A DNA stretch of 64,000 nucleotides from Bacteroidota bacterium (GTDB taxonomy: Bacteria > Bacteroidota > Bacteroidia > Bacteroidales > JAAUTT01). Of this stretch, positions 8,877-19,283 are shown piece by piece. How positions within the stretch are numbered: the first letter of the stretch is position 1; each line of letters starts with the position of its first letter. Below the pieces are notes generated by a model. That model saw only the letters and a program-made list of their open reading frames with translations, ran no database searches and was not told the origin of the DNA. The stretch lies in NCBI GenBank assembly GCA_021779665.1, contig JAJYAG010000012.1, forward strand, positions 1 through 64,000. Reading direction: 5' to 3'. Made by a program: the position numbers and the translations under genes.

Positions 8877-10745
8877 ATGAGGCTATTCTTTATATTTCTG
8901 CTGCTGATTCTCATTGTTCCAACGTACTCACAGGAAAAAATTCCTGTTCTCGAACGTGAGGTAACCATGACCGCTGCCAGCCAAACCCTCGAGTCGGTTT
9001 TATATAATATGAGCTTTCAGGCCGACTTTATTTTTTCGTACAGTCCGGAAGCCATCAACCACAAGCGCATTGTGAACCTGAATGTGAAAGAGAAATCGGT
9101 TCGTTACACCCTCAACTATCTTTTTAAAGATGAGGACGTAGAATACAAAGTCCGTGGGAAATATATCATCCTGAAAAAGAAAAGCTCCCCCAAAGAAGAT
9201 GTTAGGGTTTACGAGGGGTATGTTTACGATTCCCAGACCGGCAAACGGCTGACCGAAGCAAGCGTTTACGACAAAAGTCTGTTGGCATCGGCCATTACCG
9301 ATAAATATGGATATTTTTCGATGGAAGTCCCGGCAAATGCTCCCATAAAATCGCTGCAGATAAGTAAACTTGGTTACGGCGACACACTGTTTGTTTCGGT
9401 GGATAGTATGGTTCGCCACCGTAACATCGAGATTAATATGCAGCAGGATGATACCATTAAAAAGCCTTTGATAGATTTTGAAAAAATAAAACCAGGATGG
9501 ATGGTATCGGAAAAGGTAAAAATAAATGCACGTAATATCACAGAGCCGGTTTTTAAAACCACCCAGTTTTCGCTTATTCCTTATCTGAGTACAAATAAAT
9601 TACTGAGCGGTGTTGCCATTAACGACATCTCTATTAATGCCACTGTTGGATATGTTCAGGGAATAAGAAAGTTTGAAGCCGGGGGAATTATGAACTTTGT
9701 AAGAGGCGATGTACGCTACTTTCAGGCTGCCGGAGTTGCCAATATGGTTGGTGGTAATGTTAAAGGGTTTCAAGCTGCTGGTATTTATAATATTACGAAC
9801 AATGTAACCGGATTCCAGGCAGCAGGAATCTTTAACGACATAAATAAAATTTCGGGAACTCAGGCGGCAGGTATATTCAATATGAGTCGTGACACAGCTA
9901 CCGTTCAGCTTGCAGGCATATTCAACAAAGCCACTAAAAATGTGGTACAGGTGGCAGGGCTTTACAACCAGGCAACCTGGAACAACTCGCAGACTGCAGG
10001 ATTCTTAAATATAAGTGATGAATCGGCCTTTCAGATTGCAGGATTTGCAAATATAACGCAAACCTTGCATGGAGGCCAGATTGCAGGTTTTATGAATACA
10101 ACAAAATCGGGCAGTGACCTGCAGATAGCCGGGGCTATAAACCACACCAAAGGCGATGCAAAAGTTCAGATTGCAGGGTTACTAAACAAAGCCAAAAATA
10201 TCAAAGGCTTTCAGCTGGCAGCCTTTAACTTTGCCGATACAGCATCAGGCACCGTTATTGGAATATTCTCCTTCATCCGAAAAGGTTACCATAAAGTAGA
10301 AATCTCGGCTGATGAATCATTCCCTTTCAATTTGGCTTACCGCACCGGAACTTATAAGTTCCATACTTTTATGGGAACAGGAGTTTCATCGCCAAACTTC
10401 AACAACCTCTGGAATTTACAGTATGGAATTGGCACATCCTTCGGAAATCCATCCCGGACGCTTTTCGATATGGAACTTTCGACGCAGGAAATTTTCTACA
10501 GAAACAACTTTACAGGAACGTATCACCTTTATAAACTCTATCTTGGCTTCGATAAAAAGCTTGCCGGTAAAATGAATATCGCCTACGGTCTCACTTACAA
10601 CTTCCTTCTATCGGATACCTATCAGCCCGATTACGGTGAAATTAATTCACGTATTCCCTTTTATTCGCTTACAAACACCGATTTTGCTAACGGCCATAAC
10701 TTAAAGAGCTGGATTGGTGGGAAAGTGGCTTTAAGGTTCTTTTAA
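8877..10745 (+). CDS. STN-domain / carboxypeptidase-regulatory-like / AGIxN-repeat (LA_2272-like) surface protein
   Basis: Signal peptide at MRLFF (ATG 8877); STN region (VTMTAASQTLESVLYNMSFQADFIFSYSP…); about 13 'QxAGIxN' repeats; C-terminal beta-rich domain. Confidence 0.7.
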   Translation: MRLFFIFLLLILIVPTYSQEKIPVLEREVTMTAASQTLESVLYNMSFQADFIFSYSPEAINHKRIVNLNVKEKSVRYTLNYLFKDEDVEYKVRGKYIILKKKSSPKEDVRVYEGYVYDSQTGKRLTEASVYDKSLLASAITDKYGYFSMEVPANAPIKSLQISKLGYGDTLFVSVDSMVRHRNIEINMQQDDTIKKPLIDFEKIKPGWMVSEKVKINARNITEPVFKTTQFSLIPYLSTNKLLSGVAINDISINATVGYVQGIRKFEAGGIMNFVRGDVRYFQAAGVANMVGGNVKGFQAAGIYNITNNVTGFQAAGIFNDINKISGTQAAGIFNMSRDTATVQLAGIFNKATKNVVQVAGLYNQATWNNSQTAGFLNISDESAFQIAGFANITQTLHGGQIAGFMNTTKSGSDLQIAGAINHTKGDAKVQIAGLLNKAKNIKGFQLAAFNFADTASGTVIGIFSFIRKGYHKVEISADESFPFNLAYRTGTYKFHTFMGTGVSSPNFNNLWNLQYGIGTSFGNPSRTLFDMELSTQEIFYRNNFTGTYHLYKLYLGFDKKLAGKMNIAYGLTYNFLLSDTYQPDYGEINSRIPFYSLTNTDFANGHNLKSWIGGKVALRFF

Positions 10746-10855
10746 AGGACACCGAAGGCCTGTGCGCAAGCCATTAACCATAATTTTCAAGATATTTAAG
10801 GCCCCAGGTTGCTTCAAGTGAATCGATAATAATCAAAAAAATATTTTTCTTCGAA

Positions 10856-10883
10856 TAGGGGTGCCAGTCAAGTAGCCTGTCAT
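10856..10883 (+). promoter_or_regulatory. Putative ECF-type promoter motif TAGGGGT-N14-CTGTCAT
   Basis: Matches 7183-7210; about 30 nt upstream of the ORF at 10912. Confidence 0.5.
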
Positions 10884-10911
10884 GAGACTATAACTTAAAA
10901 AATCAGTCCTT

Positions 10912-12081
10912 ATGAACAAGCTTATTTTTACCATTTTGACTATTACTCTTCTTCAGGGAAATATTAACTTATGGTCGCAGACATCAGAAATTTCTAATCC
11001 ATCCTCAACAATTTCTCCGCGTATTTTCCAGGTTTCGTTTATTCCATACTTCGGAACCAACGGCTTAAATTCGGAGAACTATATCAATAACATTTCTTTT
11101 AATATCCTTGCCGGCTATAACGGTGGCACTTCCGGCTTTGAGCTGGGCGGACTTGTAAACATCGATCGCTATGAGGTAAATGCAACGCAAATTGCTGGAA
11201 TTGGCAATCACGGTGGGAAAACTACAACCGGTGTCCAAATTGCAGGTATTTACAATATTTCCCGAATTATGAAGGGAACTCAGATTGCCGGCATTTCGAA
11301 CATAACAACCAGCATCAACGGAGTTCAGATTGCAGGACTCAGCAACCACACCATCAAAGGTAACAGCGTTCAGATTGCCGGTCTTGTAAACCTTACAGAA
11401 GAAAATGCCATTTTTCAATTGAGTGGATTAACCAATCATGCACGAAACTGCAAAGGAGCTCAGATTGCCGGTCTGGTAAATACAGCAACGGAATCAACGG
11501 GAAGCCAGATTTCGGGAATTGTAAACATTGCCCGCACAGTCCGCGGCTCGCAGATAGGTGTTATAAACATTGCCGACACCTGCAAAGGTATTCCCATTGG
11601 TGTAATCAATATCATTAAAAATGGCTACCAAAGGTTTGAACTCTCAGCCGATGAATTTTTCCAGGCAAACTTTGCGTATCGTTCGGGCGTTGAGAAATTT
11701 CATACAATACTTTCGGCAGGCATTCAACCCGGTAACCTTGGTGCTCCGCTGTGGATTTACGGCACTGGACTTGGCACTTCTCAGTCCGTTTCGCCAAAAA
11801 TGTTAATTGATTTTGATGCAAGTTTTAATCACATCCTTAAAAAAGGTGACGCCGGAAATAATTACCTCTATAAAATTTATCTCGGCTTAGACCGGAGCCT
11901 GAGTAATCATCTTTCGCTCGCGTTCGGACTGTCGTATAATTTTCTTACAACCGATATCCGCGATGTGGAATATGGCAGATATTACGCCGACATTGCTCCG
12001 TATTCCTTTTCAAACCAGACTTACCACCGCACAAATCTGAGAACCTGGGCCGGTGCTAAAATCGGTCTGCGTTTCCGCTAA
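10912..12081 (+). CDS. AGIxN-repeat (LA_2272-like) surface protein, paralogous to 8877-10745
   Basis: Signal peptide; about 10 'QIAGIxN' repeats; shared post-repeat motif GYxxxExSADExFxxNxAYRxGxxKFHT. Confidence 0.7.
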   Translation: MNKLIFTILTITLLQGNINLWSQTSEISNPSSTISPRIFQVSFIPYFGTNGLNSENYINNISFNILAGYNGGTSGFELGGLVNIDRYEVNATQIAGIGNHGGKTTTGVQIAGIYNISRIMKGTQIAGISNITTSINGVQIAGLSNHTIKGNSVQIAGLVNLTEENAIFQLSGLTNHARNCKGAQIAGLVNTATESTGSQISGIVNIARTVRGSQIGVINIADTCKGIPIGVINIIKNGYQRFELSADEFFQANFAYRSGVEKFHTILSAGIQPGNLGAPLWIYGTGLGTSQSVSPKMLIDFDASFNHILKKGDAGNNYLYKIYLGLDRSLSNHLSLAFGLSYNFLTTDIRDVEYGRYYADIAPYSFSNQTYHRTNLRTWAGAKIGLRFR

Positions 12082-12117
12082 TGTTACTTGAATTTATAAA
12101 CATAAAATTGATCAACC

Positions 12118-14466
12118 GTGAAAAAACAAATTTTTATAATATTTATATTATTGATCTCCATTGCTGTAAATCATAACACAAAGGCTCAAACACTTACTCA
12201 AACCCTGAGAGGTAAAATTATTGATGAGGATTCAAAATCCCCTGTCATCGGTGCAAATGTAATTCTTCCGGGGACAAACCCTGTGCATGGCGCTGTAACC
12301 GATGCCGACGGGAATTTCCGCTTCAGCGGAGTGCCTCTTGGTCGTATCGATATTCAGATTCGTTTTATTGGCTATGAGGAAAAAACTATTCCCAATATTC
12401 TTGTTGGTTCCGGCAAAGAGGTGATACTTGATGTTGAACTGAAAGAATCGGTGGTAAAGATGGACGAAGTGGTGGTAATAGGCAAAAAGAGCAAAGGTGA
12501 AGTACAGAACGAAATGGCAATTATTAGCTCCCGCTCCTTTTCGGTGGAAGAAACCAAGCGCTTTGCAGGTGCCGTGCAGGATCCGTCGAGAATGGTTTCG
12601 GCGTATGCCGGAGTGACCAGCGATCCCAGCGGCAATAACGATATTGTGGTTCGTGGCAACTCGCCCAAAGGAATCTTATGGCGCATGGAAGGCATCGAGA
12701 TTCCGAATCCTAACCACTTTGCCAACGAAGGTGCCACCGGAGGACCCATAAATGCGCTGAATAGTGAACTCTTGTCGAACTCCGACTTTTATACAGGGGC
12801 TTTCTCGCCAGAGTATGGCGATGTGCTGTCGGGCGTATTCGACATGAAAATGAGGGCAGGCAATAACGAAAAGCACGAATACTCCGTAGGTATTGGCGTT
12901 CTGGGAACTGATATCACTGCTGAAGGGCCGTTCAGGAAAGGATACGAGGGATCGTTTCTTTTCAACTACCGTTATTCGTCGCTTGCGTTACTGAGCGAGG
13001 CTGGTCTTGTCGATTTCGATGGTGTTCCAAAATACCAGGATGCCGCTTTTAAAATTGTTCTTCCTTCGAAAAAGAAAGGTACACTGTCTCTTTTTGGGAT
13101 GGGAGGCTTAAGCGAAATAAACAACAACGAAACCGAAAGCGAGGAAAGTGAGCGTATAGTTGAAAAAGGAATTTACAACGCAAAGCTGGGAGTAATCGGG
13201 ATGAATCATACACTTCCTCTTACACAGAATTCCTTTTTAAAAACTACTGTTTCGGCTTCGAATAACGGAAGTGCCTACGAATCGCTTAAAGCTGATGCTT
13301 CTGATAATTTTAGTTTCCAGGGGGAAGGAAATTGGGAGAAAAGTACCATCAGATCCTCGGTAATGTATAGCTCCAAACTCAATCCCAAACACCGGATGAT
13401 AGTCGGACTAAAATATACATTGCATAATTACGATATGATGGAAAATTATCTGAACGAAGACTACAACCGTGTTGAGAAAGTTATTGATATGAATAAGTCG
13501 GCCAGCGATGTGCAAGGATATGTAAGCTGGAAATACCGCATGAACGATGATATTACCTGGGTGGGCGGCCTGCATACAATGTATTTTTCGCTGAACAAAG
13601 ATTATACTGTTGAACCGCGATTAGCACTAAAATGGCAGATTACACCCAAACAATCCATCAATGCAGGTTTTGGACAGCATAGCAAAACCGAAAGCATCAT
13701 TTCGTATTATGCAAATGTTTATGCTCCCGATGGCAGCTACACCACTCCAAATAAAAACCTCGGGATTTCAAAAGCACGGCACTTTATCCTCGGTCATGAG
13801 TATCGCATTTCGAAGAACCTGAACTCGAAACTGGAATTCTATTACCAGGATCTATATAATATTCCGGTTGAAAATATCGATACCAGCAGCTTTACGGTCC
13901 TCAACAGCGACGAAGGTTATGTGAGTAAAGCCCTTTCGAACCAGGGAACAGGAAAGAACATTGGCATTGAATACACACTTGAAAGATACTTTGCGCAGAA
14001 CTTTTACTTTCTTTTAACAGCATCCGTTTACGATTCAAAATATAAGGCCCGTGAAGGAAAACTCCGTAACACCAAATACAACGGCAACTATGCATTCAAC
14101 TTTTTAACTGGTAAGGAATTCAAGGTTGGAAAATCTAATGCTCTTGGTGTGAACATCAAATTGTTCTTTAATGGCGGAAGACGATATATTCCGGTGGATT
14201 TAAACGCATCCAAAGTCAAAGGCGAAACGGTGTACGATTATTCCCGTGCGTGGGTGAATAAGCTCGACGATGTGAAACAGATAAATTTCTCGGTAAGCTA
14301 CAGGATTAACCGCCCAAAAACTTCGCACGAACTTATTCTTGACGTAATGAACCTTACTAACGAAAAAGCGCGTAACTGGGAATATTATAATAAATATACC
14401 GGTAAACTAGATTATTACCGCCAGTTAAATATGATTCCCAATATTATGTACAGGATTCATTTTTAA
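12118..14466 (+). CDS. TonB-dependent receptor with carboxypeptidase-regulatory-like domain
   Basis: LRGKIIDEDSKSPVIGANVILPGTNPVHGAVTDADGNFRFSGVP; plug domain (DIVVRGNSPKGILWRMEGIEIPNPNHF); long beta-barrel region. Confidence 0.9.
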   Translation: MKKQIFIIFILLISIAVNHNTKAQTLTQTLRGKIIDEDSKSPVIGANVILPGTNPVHGAVTDADGNFRFSGVPLGRIDIQIRFIGYEEKTIPNILVGSGKEVILDVELKESVVKMDEVVVIGKKSKGEVQNEMAIISSRSFSVEETKRFAGAVQDPSRMVSAYAGVTSDPSGNNDIVVRGNSPKGILWRMEGIEIPNPNHFANEGATGGPINALNSELLSNSDFYTGAFSPEYGDVLSGVFDMKMRAGNNEKHEYSVGIGVLGTDITAEGPFRKGYEGSFLFNYRYSSLALLSEAGLVDFDGVPKYQDAAFKIVLPSKKKGTLSLFGMGGLSEINNNETESEESERIVEKGIYNAKLGVIGMNHTLPLTQNSFLKTTVSASNNGSAYESLKADASDNFSFQGEGNWEKSTIRSSVMYSSKLNPKHRMIVGLKYTLHNYDMMENYLNEDYNRVEKVIDMNKSASDVQGYVSWKYRMNDDITWVGGLHTMYFSLNKDYTVEPRLALKWQITPKQSINAGFGQHSKTESIISYYANVYAPDGSYTTPNKNLGISKARHFILGHEYRISKNLNSKLEFYYQDLYNIPVENIDTSSFTVLNSDEGYVSKALSNQGTGKNIGIEYTLERYFAQNFYFLLTASVYDSKYKAREGKLRNTKYNGNYAFNFLTGKEFKVGKSNALGVNIKLFFNGGRRYIPVDLNASKVKGETVYDYSRAWVNKLDDVKQINFSVSYRINRPKTSHELILDVMNLTNEKARNWEYYNKYTGKLDYYRQLNMIPNIMYRIHF

Positions 14467-14521
14467 GGAGACGATAGCTATTAGACCATGGTCGAAAGCC
14501 ATTACAGCTATGGACTATGGA

Positions 14522-14730
14522 GGCTCTGTTGAAGATTATTGTTGATACTAAATAAGATCCCCAATTGCGGCGATGTTAAAAGTATAGTTCTTTTTAGGAC
14601 GTTCTCACGCCGCAAAAAAATCATTCTTTATTAAACCCAGGGCGCCGCTTCGCTTTGCCCTGGGCTGAATTATCGAAGGCCTTCAGCCTAAAAACAATAT
14701 ATCAAATCTACATTCTGGTGCAACAAAGCC
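14522..14730 (+). repeat. 209-bp interspersed element, copy 1 (TIR GGCTCTGTTG … CAACAAAGCC)
   Basis: Terminal inverted repeats; internal stems TTGCGGCG/CGCCGCAA, CCCAGGGC/GCCCTGGG, GGCTGAA/TTCAGCC; homologous to 47331-47539. Confidence 0.8.
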
Positions 14731-14842
14731 TCAATAGTCGATGGTCCATAGTCGATAGTAATGCAGCTAAACTGCCTGAAAGATTATTAGGAGTGTATTT
14801 CACTATGGACCATGGACTAAAAGCTCTGGACTAAAACAGTTC

Positions 14843-15328
14843 TCAACTCGCAGATTCTTCGCTCCTCTCGGCTACCTCGGTAATGGTATTCATCTCACTT
14901 TTTGTAAATACCTTATCTACATCAATCAGCAAAATAAACTGATCGTCGCGGCGAACTATGCCACTCAGGAACTCAGTACTGAATGAGGATGTCATAGGGG
15001 GCACAGGCAAAATTTCATCATCGCTGATGGTGATTACATCTTTCACTTTATCAACGGTTGCTCCAATTCGATACGGCTCGCCATTCTTAAGCATTTCGAG
15101 CACCACAACAGCAAACTTATCGTTTTCATCGTGCGATTTAAGACTGAATTTTAACCGCGTGTTAAACACAGGAACAACATCGCCGCGAAAATTGATAATT
15201 CCTAAAATATAATCGGGCGCTTTTGGAACTGGTGAAATGGTTTGTTTCTGCAGTACCTCCAGAACTTTAAGCACATTTATAGCAAAAAGCTCATTTCCAA
15301 TATTAAATGATAAATAAACCTGACTCAT
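14843..15328 (-). CDS. cheW: Chemotaxis coupling protein CheW
   Basis: CheW fold pattern (YLSFNIGNELFAINVLKVLEVLQ…YILGIINFRGDVVPVFNTRLKF…ILLIDVDKVF). Confidence 0.9.
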   Translation of the reverse strand: MSQVYLSFNIGNELFAINVLKVLEVLQKQTISPVPKAPDYILGIINFRGDVVPVFNTRLKFSLKSHDENDKFAVVVLEMLKNGEPYRIGATVDKVKDVITISDDEILPVPPMTSSFSTEFLSGIVRRDDQFILLIDVDKVFTKSEMNTITEVAERSEESAS

Positions 15329-15337
15329 AATTAACGA

Positions 15338-17122
15338 TTAATATTTGTTATAAGAAGAATCTACATCCGGATCTTCCACATCAATATTTATCCCCTTTTT
15401 AACCGGCTGCTCTTTAAACTCCTGCACCTTTTCCGGGCTTTTCTTTAACTCAACCCTTCCGTTCGATTTAACTGTTACCTCCTGAACTCTTTTACGCTGA
15501 GCAAGCAAAGCATTGAGCTTGTTAATTTCATTCTCCAGCTCCATATCTGACTGAATATCGATATCTTTTTGAGTTGTCTTGAAATAAGAAATTGTATCGA
15601 GCAACACCTTTGCCTGCGACGACAATTCTTCCGAACTCGATGCCAGTTCTTCTGAGAGCGCAGAGTTACTTTGTACAACGGCCGAAAGTTGCTGAATAGC
15701 CTGGCTGATCTGGCCAATTCCCGAATTCTGTTCCAGGCTGGTGGCCGATATTTCCTGCACCAACTGGGCTGTATTCTGAATCTGAGGAATAACTTCAGCA
15801 AGCATTTTACCCGAATGTTCAGCAGTAGCCACACTGGATATGGAAATATCGTCGATTTCCTTAGCCGCTTTCTGACTATGTTCGGCCAACTTGCGAACCT
15901 CGGATGCAACCACAGCAAAGCCCTTTCCGTACTCACCTGCTCTGGCTGATTCAATGGCCGCATTTACAGCAAGTAAATCTGTTTTTTCAGCAATTTCCTT
16001 AATAATAGAGATCTTCTGAATAATAGTACGCATCGCTTCAATGGTGCGGATAACTGAATCGTTGGCAATCTTAATACTTTCGGCTGCCTGAGTTGCAATT
16101 TTTTCAGTTTGAAGCGCATTTTCGGAAGTCTGGTTTACACTCGATAGCATCTCTTCAATTGAAGACGATATTTCTTCGCTCGATGCTGCCTGTTCGTTGG
16201 CTCCGGATGATATTTGCTGAGCCGAAAGACTTAACTCGCGACTACCTGCCACGAAGTTTTCAGAACTCATCATTACCCCGGTTATTACCTCCTTGATTTT
16301 GTCAACCATTGCGCGCATCGACTGTGATAACATACCAATCTCGTCGTTATTATCGTTCGTTATCTCCACAACAAGATTTCCTTCCGAGACCTTTTTTGTA
16401 ACATCAACAGCCTCGTTCAGCGGATTTTTAATACTTTGAACAAGAAGTATACTGCTGGCAATAATAATTCCTAGAATAACAATGAAAATGATAAGCGAAT
16501 TAATTACAATATACTTTAAAGCATCCTTACTTGAAAGATATTCAGTTTCAGCCTCAGCCAGACTAACGTCTGTGTAATTATTCAACATCTCCCGCATTTT
16601 CTCGAAACATTCCAGATATTCTCCATAATAAAGTTTGTCGGCTAGAGCAAACTTCCTGGTTTTGAGCAAGGTGTCAATTGATTTTGTATAGTCGCCCAAT
16701 TTCCTGTATTCGGCACGAAAAGTTGAATCATAATGCATATGTGTATCTGTGCCCGCCCCCTTGTATATTTCAAAAAACTTGGTGTAACGCTCGTCTATTT
16801 GCTTGAAGTTGGTGGTTATATCCGCCAGGCTGGTTTCAAACTTTTTAGGATCGTTATACATCATCGGGCTCAATGCATGGGTTATCGCCACATTCGACTG
16901 GTAAGCGTCCCTGTCGGCTTCAACCAGAAAGTTGATGCTCTTTAGCCGCACATTATATACATTGTCGATCATTTTATTCACCCCAATGAGATTGACGATA
17001 TTATAGCCAAGGCTCAATACATAAAGGAGTACAATTAAAGAGAAAATTAAAACCAAACGTCTGCTGATCTTAATGTTTTTTAATTTTTTAATCATATCTA
17101 TAAATTTTAAATATTTAAGCAA
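15338..17122 (-). CDS. Methyl-accepting chemotaxis protein
   Basis: Two TMs, HAMP, MCP signalling hairpin ([43 protein letters not shown]). Confidence 0.93.
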   Translation of the reverse strand: MLKYLKFIDMIKKLKNIKISRRLVLIFSLIVLLYVLSLGYNIVNLIGVNKMIDNVYNVRLKSINFLVEADRDAYQSNVAITHALSPMMYNDPKKFETSLADITTNFKQIDERYTKFFEIYKGAGTDTHMHYDSTFRAEYRKLGDYTKSIDTLLKTRKFALADKLYYGEYLECFEKMREMLNNYTDVSLAEAETEYLSSKDALKYIVINSLIIFIVILGIIIASSILLVQSIKNPLNEAVDVTKKVSEGNLVVEITNDNNDEIGMLSQSMRAMVDKIKEVITGVMMSSENFVAGSRELSLSAQQISSGANEQAASSEEISSSIEEMLSSVNQTSENALQTEKIATQAAESIKIANDSVIRTIEAMRTIIQKISIIKEIAEKTDLLAVNAAIESARAGEYGKGFAVVASEVRKLAEHSQKAAKEIDDISISSVATAEHSGKMLAEVIPQIQNTAQLVQEISATSLEQNSGIGQISQAIQQLSAVVQSNSALSEELASSSEELSSQAKVLLDTISYFKTTQKDIDIQSDMELENEINKLNALLAQRKRVQEVTVKSNGRVELKKSPEKVQEFKEQPVKKGINIDVEDPDVDSSYNKY

Positions 17123-19196
17123 TTGAATTATTAATATTTTGAGTCGACTGCGATTTAAGCACCTGGTGGAGGTAATGCGGATTCAACATATATGCCCATT
17201 CTCCGTTGCCATGCTGACTAACAGCCGAAATACCCGTCTCATTTTCGAACGACTGCCCCAAAGGCTTTAATACTGCCTGCTGTTCACCCAGAATTTCATC
17301 GGACAAAAGACCAATGTATTGGTTACCTTCCTTCAGAATAAGGGTACGAACGGTTTTCGGATAGTTTCCGCCAAGTTCAAAGAAAGCCCTTAAATCAAGG
17401 AAAGGAATCATTCGGCCGTTAAAATCGATGGTTCCGGTGTTTTGATTGGCAATAAGAATTGACTTATCGATATGTACACAAATTTCGATATCCGTTAGCG
17501 GTAAAATGAAATAGGTTTTTTGAACCCTGAAAAGCAAGGTATCAATAATGGCAATTGATTGCTGAATTTTCAGGAGGAAGGAAGTACCCTTATCTTTTTC
17601 AGTATCAATCAGAATTTCGCCTCTGAGCTCGTTAATTTTTCGTTTTACCACGTCCATTCCAACCCCACGTCCTGAAACACTGGTAATATTCTCGGAGGTA
17701 GAAATGCCGGGATGGAAAATTAAATCGCATATTTCCGTTTTTGAAAGCTTTTCACCGGGCTTTACGATCCCCTTCGCAACCGCCTTATTCTGAATTTTTT
17801 CCAAAGCCAGCCCGGCTCCATCGTCTTCAATATTAATATTTATATAGTTGCCTACCTGACGTGCGCTTAAACTGATTTTCCCGGTTTCGGATTTTCCTTT
17901 TTTTATGCGCTCAGCAGGAAGCTCTATACCATGATCGACACAATTTCGAATAATATGGATGATCGGCTCTGAAATAAGATCGATTGTGTTTTTATCGAGC
18001 TCGGTATCGGTACCGTGGGTAACCAGCTCTATCTGCTTGCCCAGCTGTTTGCCCAAATCGCGTACCAGCCGCTGGAACTTAATAACCATATCGCCCAAAG
18101 GAACAAGCCTTATTTCCAAAGCATTGGACCGAAAGAGTTTTGTCAGGCCTTCCATTTGCTCTACTTCAGGGCGGATGCTCTCGAAATATTCATCTTTCGT
18201 TTTCTGGAGCAATTTGGAATTGAGTGTAATCAATTCACTTACCAGGTACATAAGATAATCGAGTTTGGTAGCATCTACGGAAACCCGCTTAAGGTTATGT
18301 TTAGCTGCTTCAGCTACCAGTAAGGATGTGCGCTGCTTCACTGAGGATTGAGATCCCTTTTCAACCTCCGGAAGCTTTTCCTTTTTCTCGACCTTCTCAA
18401 TCTTTTCTATTACCTCTTCAATTTTCGGTAAAGGTTTAGAAACAGCAGCTAAAGGAATCTGCGCCTCGCCAAAACGCTCAATTTCCTCAGTGCTTTGAAT
18501 ATCGCCTTCTTTAATGAGAACAAACTTGCAATAGTCCTCAATAAACATAAAAACATCCTTAACCTCATTGATGTCTTCGGATGTTACAAGCACTATTCCC
18601 CAAACTTCAGTTTCAGCGTTGCTCAGTGATGCAATACGATGAATTTTATAGGTACCCAGCATGGAGAGATCTGCAAAAATATTTACCAGGCTAATGCCTC
18701 GTTTATAAATCTGTTCATCAGCGCGAAGCAAGATGTACCATGATTGTGTAGCCTTTTTCTCCCTGGAATTTTTGTTCTCCCGAATATTTGCAGCTGGTTC
18801 ACTCCCCTGATCGGCAGAAAGATTGCTTATTTTATCCAGGAGAGCCTGATTTCTTGAGATGTTCGAAGCATCTTTAAGGAGTTCATCGTCCATTAATCGT
18901 TTTATATGATCGATAGAATCGAAAGTTATATCAATCATATTTTTTTCAATGGAAGCACCCGAATCGCGAATGGCTTGGTAAATGTTCTCGAGATGATGCG
19001 TAAAATCGCTGATATGAATACATCCATACATGGCACTGGTGCCTTTTATGGTATGCATTGCCCTGAAAACAGAATCGATAAGCTGAGGATCTGCCGGATC
19101 CTTTTCAAGCTTAAGCATGTCCGCTTCAATGGTCTCCAGCAATCCAAAAATCTCTTCGACAAACTGTTTCTTGAATTTTTGAAATAAATCTTCCAT
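17115..19196 (-). CDS. cheA: Chemotaxis histidine kinase CheA
   Basis: HPt ([15 protein letters not shown]), dimerisation, HATPase ([12 protein letters not shown]…[13 protein letters not shown]), C-terminal CheW-like domain. Confidence 0.93.
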   Translation of the reverse strand: MEDLFQKFKKQFVEEIFGLLETIEADMLKLEKDPADPQLIDSVFRAMHTIKGTSAMYGCIHISDFTHHLENIYQAIRDSGASIEKNMIDITFDSIDHIKRLMDDELLKDASNISRNQALLDKISNLSADQGSEPAANIRENKNSREKKATQSWYILLRADEQIYKRGISLVNIFADLSMLGTYKIHRIASLSNAETEVWGIVLVTSEDINEVKDVFMFIEDYCKFVLIKEGDIQSTEEIERFGEAQIPLAAVSKPLPKIEEVIEKIEKVEKKEKLPEVEKGSQSSVKQRTSLLVAEAAKHNLKRVSVDATKLDYLMYLVSELITLNSKLLQKTKDEYFESIRPEVEQMEGLTKLFRSNALEIRLVPLGDMVIKFQRLVRDLGKQLGKQIELVTHGTDTELDKNTIDLISEPIIHIIRNCVDHGIELPAERIKKGKSETGKISLSARQVGNYININIEDDGAGLALEKIQNKAVAKGIVKPGEKLSKTEICDLIFHPGISTSENITSVSGRGVGMDVVKRKINELRGEILIDTEKDKGTSFLLKIQQSIAIIDTLLFRVQKTYFILPLTDIEICVHIDKSILIANQNTGTIDFNGRMIPFLDLRAFFELGGNYPKTVRTLILKEGNQYIGLLSDEILGEQQAVLKPLGQSFENETGISAVSQHGNGEWAYMLNPHYLHQVLKSQSTQNINNSIA

Positions 19197-19283
19197 AGAA
19201 ACTGATTTAGGTTTTGTGGCCTTCTGAAAGGAAGGCGGGTAAGATTTTGATAATCATTTAACCTGTATTTTAAGAGTTGTATA

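Noticed and set aside
15475-15963. 162-aa - strand ORF inside the MCP gene
   Set aside because: Out-of-frame overlap; low-complexity Arg/Pro-rich translation; MCP signalling motif is in the other frame.
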